Assembly (NCBI GenBank): GCA_029251375.1
Contig: JAQXDL010000010.1
Location: 248,001 to 312,000, forward strand
Direction of reading: 5' to 3'
DNA from: Pseudomonadales bacterium
GTDB taxonomy: Bacteria > Pseudomonadota > Gammaproteobacteria > Pseudomonadales > Azotimanducaceae
DNA length: 64,000 nucleotides
The position numbers and the translations under genes are program-made. Below are positions 1 to 9,022 of the stretch, piece after piece (the first letter of the stretch is position 1; every line of letters starts with the position of its first letter). Below the pieces are notes generated by a model. It did no database searches and was not told the origin of the DNA. It saw nothing but the letters and a program-made list of their open reading frames with translations.

Positions 1-1204
1 AGGTATGAACCATGTTGGGCACATCAGAATACATCATACCTTTGTAGCTAAAGGTATCTGGGAAGTGAACTTTTTTACCATCAACAAGAAAGTCGACACC
101 AGACATAACCGTCAGCTTCAAACCAGTAGCAGTCACTATAATATCAGCCTCAAGCTCATCACCATTAGCAAGCTTTAATCCTTTCTCGGTAAAACATTCA
201 ATATGTTCTGTCACTACTTTGGCACTACCGGACTTAATGGATTGAAACAAATCGGAGTTAGGTACCAGACACATTCGCTGATCCCACGGGTTGTAAGATG
301 GCGTGAAATGTTTATCAACGTCATAGTCAGGCCCTAGTTCCTTTCTAACCATTTTCAATAGCATCGCTTTAACTTTCTCTGGTGCGATCCGCGTTCTGTC
401 GTACATGAACCGTTGCAGTTTAATGTTCTTGAATCGCGTAATGGCGTAGGCCCATTTTTCTGGCAAAATCTTGCGCAAGGCATTAGCAATCTTGTCTTTA
501 TCAGGGGCAGAAACGACGTAGGTTGGTGAACGTTGCACCATTGTTACGTCGGCGCCTCGATCAGCCATCGACGGCACTAACGTCATTGCTGTAGCGCCGC
601 TGCCGATAATGATGACCTTTTTGTTTTTGTACTCGAGATTCTCTGGCCAGAACTGAGGATGAATGACCTCACCCTTATAATCATCGATTCCTTTAAATTC
701 TGGCGTAAAAGCTTCTTCATAATTGTAATATCCGCCGCACATAAACAGCATGTTGCCTGCAATTGTTTTTACAGAGCCGTCAGCGGTTTCAACGTCAACA
801 TACCAGCAGGCATCTTCCGATGACCAGGCTGCACTCTTGACACTGTGCTCAAATCGAATCTTGTCTCGAATGTCGTATTCGTCTGCCGTCTCATTAACGT
901 ATTTACGAATAGAAGGACCATCAGCAATTGACTTGGCCTCGCGCCAAGGTTTGAAATTGTAACCAAGAGTATGCATATCACTGTCAGATCGTATACCTGG
1001 ATAGCGAAACAGATCCCAGGTACCACCGACAGCCTTTCGACTTTCCAACAGGGTGTAAGTTTTACCCGGACAGTTTTGAATTAGGTGTACTGCAGCACCG
1101 ATACCGGATAGTCCTGCGCCGACGATAATGACGTCCTGGTAATCGATGGCGTCGTTAGACATTTTTTTATCCAAATCAGTCTGTTCTGCTCGTGCTTCTG
1201 ACAT
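1..1204 (-). CDS. Flavin-containing Baeyer-Villiger-type monooxygenase (3' end outside window)
   Basis: FAD- and NADPH-dependent oxygenase that would insert oxygen into a ketone or oxidise a heteroatom. The start is ATG at 1204, preceded by the purine-rich site AGGGGGAAGC. An FAD-binding glycine motif (GAGLSGIG) lies near residue 30, a second dinucleotide site (IIGSGATA) lies near residue 200, and between them is YKGEVIHPQFWP, close to the BVMO fingerprint (F/Y)xGxxxHxxxW. The reading frame is open to the window edge, so the C-terminal part is missing from view. It lies 127 bp downstream of an ECF sigma gene on the same strand, which may control it. The substrate cannot be read from the sequence. 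Confidence 0.9.
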   Translation of the reverse strand, partial: MSEARAEQTDLDKKMSNDAIDYQDVIIVGAGLSGIGAAVHLIQNCPGKTYTLLESRKAVGGTWDLFRYPGIRSDSDMHTLGYNFKPWREAKSIADGPSIRKYVNETADEYDIRDKIRFEHSVKSAAWSSEDACWYVDVETADGSVKTIAGNMLFMCGGYYNYEEAFTPEFKGIDDYKGEVIHPQFWPENLEYKNKKVIIIGSGATAMTLVPSMADRGADVTMVQRSPTYVVSAPDKDKIANALRKILPEKWAYAITRFKNIKLQRFMYDRTRIAPEKVKAMLLKMVRKELGPDYDVDKHFTPSYNPWDQRMCLVPNSDLFQSIKSGSAKVVTEHIECFTEKGLKLANGDELEADIIVTATGLKLTVMSGVDFLVDGKKVHFPDTFSYKGMMYSDVPNMVHT

Positions 1205-1331
1205 GCTTCCCCCTGACAAATTGACCCTATCTTTCGACTCTATATAAGACAGGTTTTCCTAACCCGCTAATAAACCACGTTTTAGTCAAAGGGTCAAAAT
1301 TGTACGGTGCATAAAACGACCCAAATGGGCT

Positions 1332-2303
1332 CTAACGCCAAGGCAACGCGGTCGTTGCAACCATGTTTTCAATGGATTCCCAGGGCTGATGATAACCCCG
1401 CTGGGGCGATATGACGCCGAGCTCGGCAGCAATGCGCGCCAGGGTATCTTTAGCAAAACTATAGTCCTTGATACGCATCACTCGATCCACAATACCGTGC
1501 ACCACCACACTGTGAAATTCACTGGTATCCATGCGATACAGCGCAATAAAGCCTTGACCGTGATACTCGCCATATTCGGCAACAAGACCAGGTCCTGCTT
1601 GCTCGCTCCAAATACCCTCTCGGCCACGGCCACCGCCAACATTACATACCGTGATTTGCACATACTCAGCCATCAGATCTTTCAACTCTGAGACTTCTCC
1701 ACTGTTCATTGCGTCAACAAAGGCTTGCGCCAATAACCGTGCCTGAAGGTCAACAGGCGTATTTGGGTATCCAGCCGAGGATACAGTTACTGCCATGGCC
1801 TCGGCTTGGATCAAAGCTGATTGCACTGCATCTTCGCTATCAGCGATGAAGTCCGCTATTTCCAAAAATGTAAAACCGTAGATCTCATGAAATAAAACGG
1901 CCGCAAACACTTCGGCGGAGGTCACGGCCAAAGCCTTCTCCATTGCCGAACTGACATTGCGGACGTCCAACCCTTGCGCCTCTACCAATTGCTCCTCATC
2001 CCAATGCGGTGACATCCATTGTCTGTTTCGTTGTAGACCTAGCCAATGATCGGTTGCGGTCCGAAACAAATAGATTTTCAAGCTCGAAACGGGACTTTGC
2101 TCAGCATGAAAATCACCGCGAGCGACCATGCCGAAACATTTCAACTGAGCATCCTGCAGTAGATCCTCAGCAGCCCAAACATTGCCCGTTAGTTTTAAAC
2201 AATAGGAATAGAGCAGACTGTGGAATGGCGCTACTTCGTCCAAGAACAAAAACCAGTCGCGCCGCATGACCTTTGCTCGCTCCTCTGAAAATTTATCAGC
2301 CAT
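1332..2303 (-). CDS. ECF-type RNA polymerase sigma factor with C-terminal SnoaL/NTF2-like domain
   Basis: Alternative sigma factor of 323 residues. Sigma region 2 spans about residues 25-95 (LYSYCLKLTG, AEDLLQDAQL) and region 4 about 118-175 (LFHEIYGFTFLEIADFI). From about residue 185 there is an extension resembling the SnoaL-like tails of the ECF41-type families, including a GGGR motif at 223-226 (ECF41 proteins have a DGGGR-type motif). Those tails regulate sigma activity without a classical anti-sigma factor, and no anti-sigma gene is seen here. A strong GGAGGAG site precedes ATG 2303. The monooxygenase downstream on the same strand fits the known pairing of such sigmas with oxidoreductase genes. 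I saw no ECF41-like TGTCACA promoter box in front of it. Confidence 0.85.
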   Translation of the reverse strand: MADKFSEERAKVMRRDWFLFLDEVAPFHSLLYSYCLKLTGNVWAAEDLLQDAQLKCFGMVARGDFHAEQSPVSSLKIYLFRTATDHWLGLQRNRQWMSPHWDEEQLVEAQGLDVRNVSSAMEKALAVTSAEVFAAVLFHEIYGFTFLEIADFIADSEDAVQSALIQAEAMAVTVSSAGYPNTPVDLQARLLAQAFVDAMNSGEVSELKDLMAEYVQITVCNVGGGRGREGIWSEQAGPGLVAEYGEYHGQGFIALYRMDTSEFHSVVVHGIVDRVMRIKDYSFAKDTLARIAAELGVISPQRGYHQPWESIENMVATTALPWR

Positions 2304-3055
2304 GCAATTTCTCCTCCGAGAGCCGACTCATTGGTTGAGTAATTTACTTTACTTGTCGCCCGCTCTTTAACTCGATCGTATCCAGCTATGTTGTTAAAAC
2401 GCATCTGGCATGTGTCTAGAGAACAGCGCATTAAAGGTCAGCTGATGCAATAAACCTACACAATATGAAACCACGAAGGTCTTAAGATTACATTGCTGCT
2501 AAAAATTCCACCGCAGGGTTCAACGACCGGTAGCCACTAAAATAACGATATCTACTCTAGTTACTAACAAGACCGGGCACTTCGTAAACTACCGCCTCAC
2601 TGGTGCCAGGCGAAATGATGCTAGGCGGAAGCCGCGGCGCCTATTATTAAACGTCTTCAAAACTTAACTGGGAAGCAATATAAATGAAAGACTTACCGCC
2701 ACATGTATTCCTTAGCAGTCGGGACGAGAGGTACAATCAACTTGACGGTCCGTACTGATTGCCTACCAGATATTTCCGTTAATCCACCCAGTCAGTTTGG
2801 CGGACCCGGCAATTAGTAATCGCCTGAGGATCTTTTTATGGCGTCGATTACCAATGGTCTAGCTTGGTCGTTTGACGCGATGGCGAGAACTTCGAAACTA
2901 AAGTGAAATAACATCGAGTGCGAATCTGAGGGGGTTTCCAATCCTGCCCGACTATACAAAATTGTCACTGGCGATAGACGTTACGTTTTTAAGATAAAGG
3001 CCGTCAAATACCTATATCATGCGAGCTATGACTAGCTCTCAGGACTCGCACGCTA
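2304..3055. other. 752-bp gap without recognisable gene
   Basis: The stretch has stops in all frames and no tRNA-like fold or repeat that I can see. It includes the promoter side of the ECF sigma gene. The longest candidate, an ATG near 2684, opens only about 24 codons. It may hold decayed sequence, since a MOSC-like relic lies just downstream. Confidence 0.5.
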
Positions 3056-3298
3056 ATGAAAGAACATGAAGTAACCCGCAAAGACGTTAAACGTCATCCA
3101 ACCAACCCTAATTGGACCATGCCGAAAACTTGGGGCGTTTGGAAACTGCCAGCCGAGGCGATCGGCGAGAGATATCGAATGGGTAATAATCCTCTGGTCG
3201 AGAAAGAGTTAACGAAGAAGTTTGGCGGATGCGAACTTATTACACTCTACACTTCAAGGGCGAAAGCTCGGGCACACGCTGATGAACTTAATCAATAA
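3056..3298 (+). CDS. Hypothetical small basic protein
   Basis: Eighty residues, rich in Lys/Arg with several Trp (NWTMPKTWGVWKLP), no membrane segment and no signal peptide. I do not recognise the family. The amino-acid composition and soluble pattern look like a genuine protein, but no good Shine-Dalgarno site precedes ATG 3056, so the start is uncertain. It stands alone between a long gap and a MOSC-like relic. Confidence 0.5.
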   Translation: MKEHEVTRKDVKRHPTNPNWTMPKTWGVWKLPAEAIGERYRMGNNPLVEKELTKKFGGCELITLYTSRAKARAHADELNQ

Positions 3299-3397
3299 AG
3301 CCGCAGCAGCGCAAGCTAGGCCCTGTGATGCCGACAGGCTGCACAAAACGTGACTCTCTTATAGCTCACACACATGTCCAGAGAACAGGGCTCCTAA

Positions 3398-3550
3398 GAA
3401 CTCAGTAAAATTCGCGCTAAGACGCAAGGCAAGTTTGGCAGTGGTATTGTTTTCGGCAACTACATGACGATTAACAAACCCGGCACTTTAACCATAGGTG
3501 ATTGCTTAGAGTTTCAGCCCTATGAAGACGACACATCGATAAAAGCATGA
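3398..3550 (+). pseudogene. Relic of the C-terminal end of a MOSC-domain protein
   Basis: After a stop at 3395-3397 the frame stays open for 50 codons to TGA at 3548-3550 and has no start codon near its beginning. The translation contains GIVFGNYMTINKPGTLTIGD, which resembles the end of MOSC domains (YcbX/YiiM type), where an FG...L...PG-x-(I/L)-x-(V/I)GD pattern closes the beta-barrel. No N-terminal portion was found upstream, so this is read as a truncated remnant. The match is by eye and short. Confidence 0.45.
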
Positions 3551-3566
3551 CAGGAGGACACAGGAA

Positions 3567-3953
3567 ATGAAATTTGGGAAATGGTTATGTCTACTCGGCG
3601 CCGGCTTCTTTGTTATTTATGGCTGCCTGTTCACCATCCTACCAGCCACCTTTGCAAGCTTAGTCACTGACGGCGTACCGACAACTGCAACGGCGCTAAC
3701 TGATATGCGCGCGACCTATGGCGGCATGTCGATTGCCGTCGGGATATTGCTTGCAATGTTTGCAATGAGAAAAGAAACGCTTCGCTCGGGCATCGTTGCG
3801 TTGTGCTTGCTGATGACCTGCATGGCATCAACTCGCGTTATCGGCATGGTTGTTGATGGCGAACCTAATGCCCTGATGTTTATCTATCTATTACTTGAGC
3901 TGGTCGCCATGGCAATATGCTTACGATGGCTGAAAGTCGTGAAAGCCGAGTGA
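3567..3953 (+). CDS. Four-helix membrane protein, DUF4345-like
   Basis: 128 residues with four hydrophobic segments at roughly 5-25, 50-68, 75-95 and 100-122. The loop motif DMRATYGGMS between helices one and two is typical of DUF4345-type inner-membrane proteins, whose function is unknown. The site CAGGAGGACACAGGAA immediately precedes ATG 3567. It ends in a short basic tail (LKVVKAE). No operon partner is apparent. Confidence 0.75.
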   Translation: MKFGKWLCLLGAGFFVIYGCLFTILPATFASLVTDGVPTTATALTDMRATYGGMSIAVGILLAMFAMRKETLRSGIVALCLLMTCMASTRVIGMVVDGEPNALMFIYLLLELVAMAICLRWLKVVKAE

Positions 3954-4157
3954 AATTCGCCTAACCGGCAGATTTTTCATGTCAACGACACAACTAACGG
4001 ACACGCAGAGGCACGCAATGACGAGCGCCTTAACTTCACCGGGTGATCTTAAAACACAGGTTGGTCGTAACCAGAGATGAATGCTTGCCTCAGCTTTTTT
4101 ACCATGCGCAAGCACCGACATGATCGATAGACAATGCAAATCACCTAGGCCTTGATA

Positions 4158-4373
4158 GTGAACAGGATTAACCCAAAAAAACTGCTACGCAGTAAATGGA
4201 CCGCCGTGAGCCCGATTAATAAGGAGAAACACTTCTTAATATCAGAGCTTGAGTTCGATGAGCAAGGTGACGTTAGCCTTTGTCAGCTAGAAGCGGTTAT
4301 ATCAAATCGGTCAGAATCAATTGCCTGGCAGACGCTGAAAAACAACAAGAAATGGCTGCAAGGCTGGAAGTAA
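4158..4373 (+). CDS. TIGR02450 family small Trp-rich protein
   Basis: About 71 residues beginning NRINPKKLLRSKWTAV and ending KKWLQGWK, which matches the conserved ends of the TIGR02450 family of small proteins common in Gammaproteobacteria (function unknown). GTG at 4158 gives the usual family N-terminus (MNRINPKK). An in-frame TTG at 4152 would add only two residues. It appears monocistronic. Confidence 0.8.
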   Translation: MNRINPKKLLRSKWTAVSPINKEKHFLISELEFDEQGDVSLCQLEAVISNRSESIAWQTLKNNKKWLQGWK

Positions 4374-4482
4374 GCAATCTAAATTTACATCAGCACTTAT
4401 CTTAAAGGCTAGCAGCTGATGAACCCGGCTCGCTCTTTACATGCCTATTTCGGTGCTGCGCTGGTGCCTCGTCAGTGCTTCT

Positions 4483-5142
4483 TTAATGCTTCAAACGCTT
4501 AAACTTCAGTATGTAGCCTTTAAATTTTTCATCGAGATAGTCAGTATTTATCGGCTTCTCGTGTACCGAGCTAAAACCAAACTCGATCATTCGGTCACTC
4601 AACTTAGCTTTCCTACCACGGCCTGGATCAACAATAATCACCTCGCAATTAGGATTTGCATGGTTATCAATAAAGTTGGCCAATAATTCAATATGCTCAT
4701 CTTCGTACAACAGATCGCTGCCAATAATCACATCAAACAACCCCAGGCTCTCTTTTTTGTCAGCCCAATCGACTTGTTCGAAAGCAATCTCATCACCTTC
4801 GTTGAGCCGTGCGTTTCGCTGTAAGAATTTTTGCGCCTCAGGATGATAGTCAGTCGCGGTGATATCGGCGCTTTGCTTATTAAGCAACAAACTCGAGAGT
4901 CCCATACCACAGCCAACTTCTAATATGCGCTTTTTACCTGCCTCAAAATCATCCATAAAATGAGCGAGCACCAAACTCGACGACCAAAGCACGCCAAATA
5001 TTGGCCAGGTTGCAGAGGAAATACCAAGATCTTCCGCAATACCAGCGGGGTCGTGAAACTCTTGTTTATCGCGAAGTGTGCAGAGGTGAATGTCAAGATT
5101 ACCAAATTCGACGGTCTGGTAGCGCAGTCGTAAGTTTGTCAT
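4483..5142 (-). CDS. Class I SAM-dependent methyltransferase
   Basis: 219 residues. Motif I is ILEVGCGMG at about 73-81, an acidic post-II residue occurs in ATDYHPEA (about 96-103), and FDVIIGSDLLYE lies at about 135-146. This set, with WPIFGVLW before motif I, is typical of the METTL/PF10294-type protein-lysine or nicotinamide-like methyltransferases. The protein is cytosolic with no signal peptide. The target is unknown. It is convergent with the small genes to its left and has no operon partner. Confidence 0.85.
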   Translation of the reverse strand: MTNLRLRYQTVEFGNLDIHLCTLRDKQEFHDPAGIAEDLGISSATWPIFGVLWSSSLVLAHFMDDFEAGKKRILEVGCGMGLSSLLLNKQSADITATDYHPEAQKFLQRNARLNEGDEIAFEQVDWADKKESLGLFDVIIGSDLLYEDEHIELLANFIDNHANPNCEVIIVDPGRGRKAKLSDRMIEFGFSSVHEKPINTDYLDEKFKGYILKFKRLKH

Positions 5143-5500
5143 TAAGCGGCCTCAAAAAATTGGGCGCTAAGCCAGCTATTTATCGATAAATCGATAGTGA
5201 GATAGATAAAAGACAAAACGAGTTAACACATAGACTATAGCACTTTGTGTCAAAGACAAAGTATTGCTGTGATTGCAGCATACGGCCCAATGCTCGGATA
5301 TCCTTATTCTAACAATGAGACTATCTTGCGAAATTAGATCTATCTCGACGTTACAAAGCGTTAGAGTGTTTAACTAAAGTCCCGCGAGTCCAACCTCATG
5401 CGTAGGCAAACGTCGGACAACAAGATTAGCTAACATGATTTTACCCAGCAGGCATGCAGCTTACTGACACCAAGAAACCACCTAAAAGGCTTTGTTAAAT
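5143..5500. other. Intergenic gap, divergent promoters
   Basis: This 358-bp stretch separates the minus-strand methyltransferase from a plus-strand membrane-anchored protein and must carry both promoters. I see no gene, repeat or strong stem-loop. Confidence 0.5.
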
Positions 5501-6007
5501 ATGTCACAGCGCACGTCTACCCTACTGGAAGTCATCTCGGCAGTTGCGGTGATACTGTCGCTCATCTTCGTTGCTTTCAAGATCAGAAATAGCTCAGAGC
5601 AAGTAGAACAAAACACAAGAGCGCTGCAGATTACGGCCTACCAAGACCTCGTCGGCCGCATCGTCGAAATCAACGCCATTGGCATAGAGGAGTCGACCAC
5701 AATAGAGAGTCTTGTTGCGATCGAATCACCCACAGAGCATGACACACGAAAGCTAAACTCATTTTTGTGGATACTGTTCCGTCATAGCGACATGGCTTTC
5801 TTTCAATATGAACAGGGTGCAATCACGAAAGAGCGACTACGGTCGGTGATGGCAGCGATAAACGGCAGACTAGAACTACCCAAGGTTGTAGCGCGCTGGC
5901 AGGAAATCCAAGATGTTTTCGTGCCATCCTATCGCGTTTATGTTCAAAAACAGATCGACAGAATTCAAAAGCAACATGAGAAGATGCAATTTGAGACCAA
6001 CTCATAA
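5501..6007 (+). CDS. Hypothetical single-pass membrane-anchored protein
   Basis: 168 residues with one N-terminal hydrophobic helix at about 8-28 (VISAVAVILSLIFVAFKI), followed by a soluble alpha-helical domain with charged heptad-like stretches. Proteins of this build are common and uncharacterised in marine Proteobacteria. ATG 5501 is preferred over an in-frame TTG at 5492 because an AAAAGG site lies about 12 nt upstream of the ATG. No catalytic motif is evident. Confidence 0.65.
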   Translation: MSQRTSTLLEVISAVAVILSLIFVAFKIRNSSEQVEQNTRALQITAYQDLVGRIVEINAIGIEESTTIESLVAIESPTEHDTRKLNSFLWILFRHSDMAFFQYEQGAITKERLRSVMAAINGRLELPKVVARWQEIQDVFVPSYRVYVQKQIDRIQKQHEKMQFETNS

Positions 6008-6085
6008 CCGTCGACGTGCATAAACGGGTAAACTACCTAACCTATCAAAATAGACCTTTCTCAATGACTAGATGGATGCGTATTA

Positions 6086-6484
6086 GTGAGCGTTAAACGA
6101 TTAACTCGGGTTGCACAAAGGATGGCAATGCATGCCGTTAGTGGCTTCTCCTGCATGCACCCGTGTCTTGGCGAGTGTTGCGCACAACATGACTTAAGTT
6201 ACGTCGAAGTCGACCTCATTTACGCACGCTTTCAACCTGTGATTAGTGACCCATCAACGGAACTCAGCTTAGCTGCTGCGGCTCTGCGAGAAAAATTTCA
6301 AGAAGTGCTGATCAAAGAAGGCTTGAAGCCTTCAGGCATAATCAGCGGACTGGCGACCTTCGATTTTGAGGCTGATCACTGGCCCATGAGTTGCCATGTA
6401 GCCATTGCTACAGTCCAGTATGGCAAACTGGAATTCGCCGTTGACAGCACAGGCACACCCATCCAACTGTCAAAGTTAGCGTGA
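6086..6484 (+). CDS. Hypothetical protein
   Basis: 132 residues from GTG 6086, with an alternative ATG start a dozen codons further in. Cysteines and histidines cluster near the N-terminus (CMHPCLGECCAQHD), which could bind metal, and the C-terminal half looks like mixed alpha/beta. I recognise no family. The ribosome-binding site is weak, so the start is uncertain. Confidence 0.5.
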   Translation: MSVKRLTRVAQRMAMHAVSGFSCMHPCLGECCAQHDLSYVEVDLIYARFQPVISDPSTELSLAAAALREKFQEVLIKEGLKPSGIISGLATFDFEADHWPMSCHVAIATVQYGKLEFAVDSTGTPIQLSKLA

Positions 6485-6861
6485 CCAGAAGGGCCTCTTT
6501 CTCAGCGAAAAATAATCTACCAATATGGATCTTCATAATGCCTCTAATTGGTAAGAATCTTCTACGATAACCATCGGTATTTTCGGGCTGCTTTTCACTG
6601 TTTCGCTTTTGGGGCCACAGGGCGAAGTTTTCTAAAAAACATGAAGATTAGATGATGTAGAAAAGGTCAGAATGTAGCGCTAACCTCCCCTGGTGCCCAC
6701 CGACTGAAGAGGCACATAGATATCTGTACTGCAAATGCAAACGAGATATTGTCACTTTTGTTTGATAATACTTTTGCAAATACCATTTTCGACCCGATTA
6801 CTTGGCAGTTACTCAAGGCGGCATCAACGGTTAACAAATATCCAAAAAAAGGACGAGCCAT
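6485..6861. other. 377-bp gap without supported gene
   Basis: Only short frames occur here, including a minus-strand frame at 6667-6870 that I do not trust. The last bases hold the AAAAGGACGAG ribosome site of the next gene. Confidence 0.45.
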
Positions 6862-7272
6862 ATGCGGCACATTAAGAAAATCTCGATCATGTTAGCGGCC
6901 AATTCACTTCTGGCTCTTTTTTTCGGCACAACTGTTTTCCACTTATTGGTATTGCTTGGCGTCATCCCTTTCAATATTGTCTGGGGAGGTCGGTTAGAGA
7001 ATGCAGATCAAATGTACATATTTGAATCGTTTTCTCTCACTATCAACCTAGCCGTTTTGTGGATCGTCGGCATGAGAGTGAACTACATTCCGACAATTAT
7101 TAACAACAAAGTCATCACCGCTTTTCTTTGGCTATTAGTCATTCTCTTCAGCCTAAACACGGTCGGCAATTTGTTTTCCCTAAACAGCCTTGAAGCCATA
7201 TTATTCACGCCGGTCACGTTTGTCGCTGCCATTTTTTGTTGTCGACTGGCGGTCGACCACGAAGCTCCTTGA
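6862..7272 (+). CDS. Hypothetical four-helix integral membrane protein
   Basis: 136 residues with about four transmembrane segments (roughly 8-33, 55-72, 82-103 and 108-128). ATG 6862 follows AAAAGGACGAGCCAT. No charged motif, cysteine pair or soluble domain suggests a function. The composition is typical of small, poorly conserved inner-membrane proteins. Confidence 0.65.
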   Translation: MRHIKKISIMLAANSLLALFFGTTVFHLLVLLGVIPFNIVWGGRLENADQMYIFESFSLTINLAVLWIVGMRVNYIPTIINNKVITAFLWLLVILFSLNTVGNLFSLNSLEAILFTPVTFVAAIFCCRLAVDHEAP

Positions 7273-7414
7273 TCACAGCCAATGCTCGATCAGATATTCG
7301 TTGACTCTTAGCGTTGTGGTAACATTTCGATAATCAACGCTGCCGCAAGAGAACATTATCATGCGTTCAAATCATGGTTGAACTTTGTCAGCTCATCATC
7401 AGGAAGACCTAACG

Positions 7415-7618
7415 ATGAAATTGTCCTCTCTTAGCACGTCGTCACAAATCGCACGCTTTGTTAACGCAGCCTTCATATTTGTTTGTTTCGCATCGCCAGC
7501 GATGACTCACGCGGCTAAATCTGGCTTACGGACAGAAGGCGCAACATTAGCCTTTGAAGCAACCCACATGAACAGGAGCATCCCTGAGCAGCAGCAACCT
7601 GCCCGTTCGGCTCGGTAA
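7415..7618 (+). CDS. Small exported hypothetical protein
   Basis: Sixty-seven residues. A probable Sec signal peptide runs to about residue 34 (hydrophobic FVNAAFIFVCFA, then MTHA-A), leaving a mature peptide of only about 33 residues that ends in a Gln/Pro/Arg-rich tail. ATG 7415 is chosen over TTG 7385 because AGGAAG lies about 8 nt upstream. It may be a short periplasmic peptide or the remains of a longer secreted protein. Confidence 0.45.
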   Translation: MKLSSLSTSSQIARFVNAAFIFVCFASPAMTHAAKSGLRTEGATLAFEATHMNRSIPEQQQPARSAR

Positions 7619-7660
7619 TCACCAAACAACTAAACACTCACAATTTTAGAGACTAAATTT

Positions 7661-8647
7661 TTGAAAAACCTACTGATATTTGAAGCATCGCTTGAGCGTC
7701 TCAAGTCCCGTTTCGCATCCTATGATGGATTGAACCTGTTAGCTTTCACCAATCAAGGCACGATTAGAAATGGCGACACTGAAGTTAAGGGTGAGGCGAT
7801 GTTTGACTTGCCAATCCATGCCAGCTGGCTAAGCTTCGAAGGACCAAGAGAACTACTGCCGACTTTTTGTAGTTTGCAGGTTAAGTCACAGGCTTTAGAG
7901 TTTGTTCAAACGGCATCCGCCGGACTCGACAACGTGTTTTTTAAACAGTTGGCTAGCAAGCCAATTCAGTTATGTAACAGCGATGCACAGGCTCTCTCAA
8001 TCGCAGAGTATGTTGTTTCGAGCTTACTTTTTCGTTTACAGCGAATCGATCAACGCATAGCACTACAACACAATAAGGACTGGCAAGAGTTTGTGTTTCG
8101 CGAACTCGCAGAATGTCACTGCCTCGTACTTGGCTACGGCAATATCGGCTCAAGAATTGCCGACCGATTAAGAGCCTTCGAGAGCAAAGTATCGGTCATC
8201 AGACGAAACACAACTGATATTGATGGCATCGCAAAAACAGGCACCATTTCCAACTTGCCAAGTATGTTGGGTGATGTGGATGTCGTAATCGCCGCCGCCG
8301 CACTAAACGATGACACCGATCAACTCTTTGATCAGGCAATGTTTCAGCGCTTTAAACCCGGCACTATCTTCATCAATATTGCACGCGGCTCAATGGTCGA
8401 CGAAACCGCTTTAAGCGAAGCTCTCGATAACGGGCAAGTAAGTTACGCGGTACTGGATGTGTTTCAGCAAGAGCCGTTACCTGCAGATCATCGATTTTGG
8501 CTAGATGATCGAATTTTAATTTCTGCACATGCATCTAACGCAGGGTCAGGTCGTCAGCAGCGCGGTGACGAGCTATTCTTTGAGAACCTCGACAACTATC
8601 TGAACAGCACAGCTATGCGTAATCTGGTTGATTTAGACACCATCTAG
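7661..8647 (+). CDS. D-2-hydroxyacid dehydrogenase (NAD-dependent)
   Basis: Oxidoreductase interconverting a 2-hydroxy acid and a 2-keto acid, 328 residues. The Rossmann motif is LGYGNIG at about 157-163. The catalytic set of the family is visible: Arg242 (ARGSMVDE), Glu271 (QQEPLP) and His290 (ISAHAS). The proposed start is TTG 7661, the first start codon in the frame, with no strong Shine-Dalgarno site. The N-terminal catalytic half is divergent, so the substrate is not predictable. It stands alone and is convergent with the symporter gene. Confidence 0.85.
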   Translation: MKNLLIFEASLERLKSRFASYDGLNLLAFTNQGTIRNGDTEVKGEAMFDLPIHASWLSFEGPRELLPTFCSLQVKSQALEFVQTASAGLDNVFFKQLASKPIQLCNSDAQALSIAEYVVSSLLFRLQRIDQRIALQHNKDWQEFVFRELAECHCLVLGYGNIGSRIADRLRAFESKVSVIRRNTTDIDGIAKTGTISNLPSMLGDVDVVIAAAALNDDTDQLFDQAMFQRFKPGTIFINIARGSMVDETALSEALDNGQVSYAVLDVFQQEPLPADHRFWLDDRILISAHASNAGSGRQQRGDELFFENLDNYLNSTAMRNLVDLDTI

Positions 8648-8854
8648 CGCTTCGTCGCTAACGACCGATAGCGCTCTCAACTCTCGACGGCTTGGCGGCC
8701 GTCAACTGGAGTGCGTCAGTGACTTGGTATCCACTCGATCATTAAATAAGAGGAACCATAAAGAAGATCGGCTTCATCATTATTCAGTTCATTGGCAGTG
8801 ACGGATATGAGTTTAAGCAAAAAGCTTGGCGCAGAAAATAGCAACATCAAACCA

Positions 8855-8908
8855 TCAAAACCTCAAAACCTCAAAACCTCAAAACCTCAAAACCTCAAAA
8901 CCTCAAAC
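8855..8908. repeat. 8-bp tandem repeat, six perfect copies
   Basis: Unit TCAAAACC is repeated perfectly at 8855-8902, with a partial seventh copy to 8908 and a degenerate ATCAAACC just before. It lies in the 370-bp gap between two convergent genes (8648-9017). The gap holds no other supported gene; a GACGGC/GCCGTC stem at 8686-8703 has no T-tract. Copy-number change by slippage is likely. Confidence 0.9.
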
Positions 8909-8983
8909 AACGATCTTTGCAACGTCGACCCCTAAAACAAAGCCACTGCATACTTTTTTGTCCGAACCTAGTGCTGACAATAT

Positions 8984-9022
8984 TGCTAGCTTAAATTGCT
9001 AGCTCTAAATGTTAGCTCTAAC
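8984..9022. repeat. About 13-bp imperfect tandem repeat at the symporter 3' end
   Basis: Three imperfect units (TGCTAGCTTAAAT, TGCTAGCTCTAAA, TGTTAGCTCTAAC) run into the last codons of the minus-strand symporter gene. The repeat therefore touches the coding end and could alter the C-terminal residues if it changes length. Confidence 0.65.

Noticed and set aside
8855-8908. Possible CRISPR array
   Set aside because: The 8-bp units are contiguous with no spacers, so this is a simple tandem repeat.
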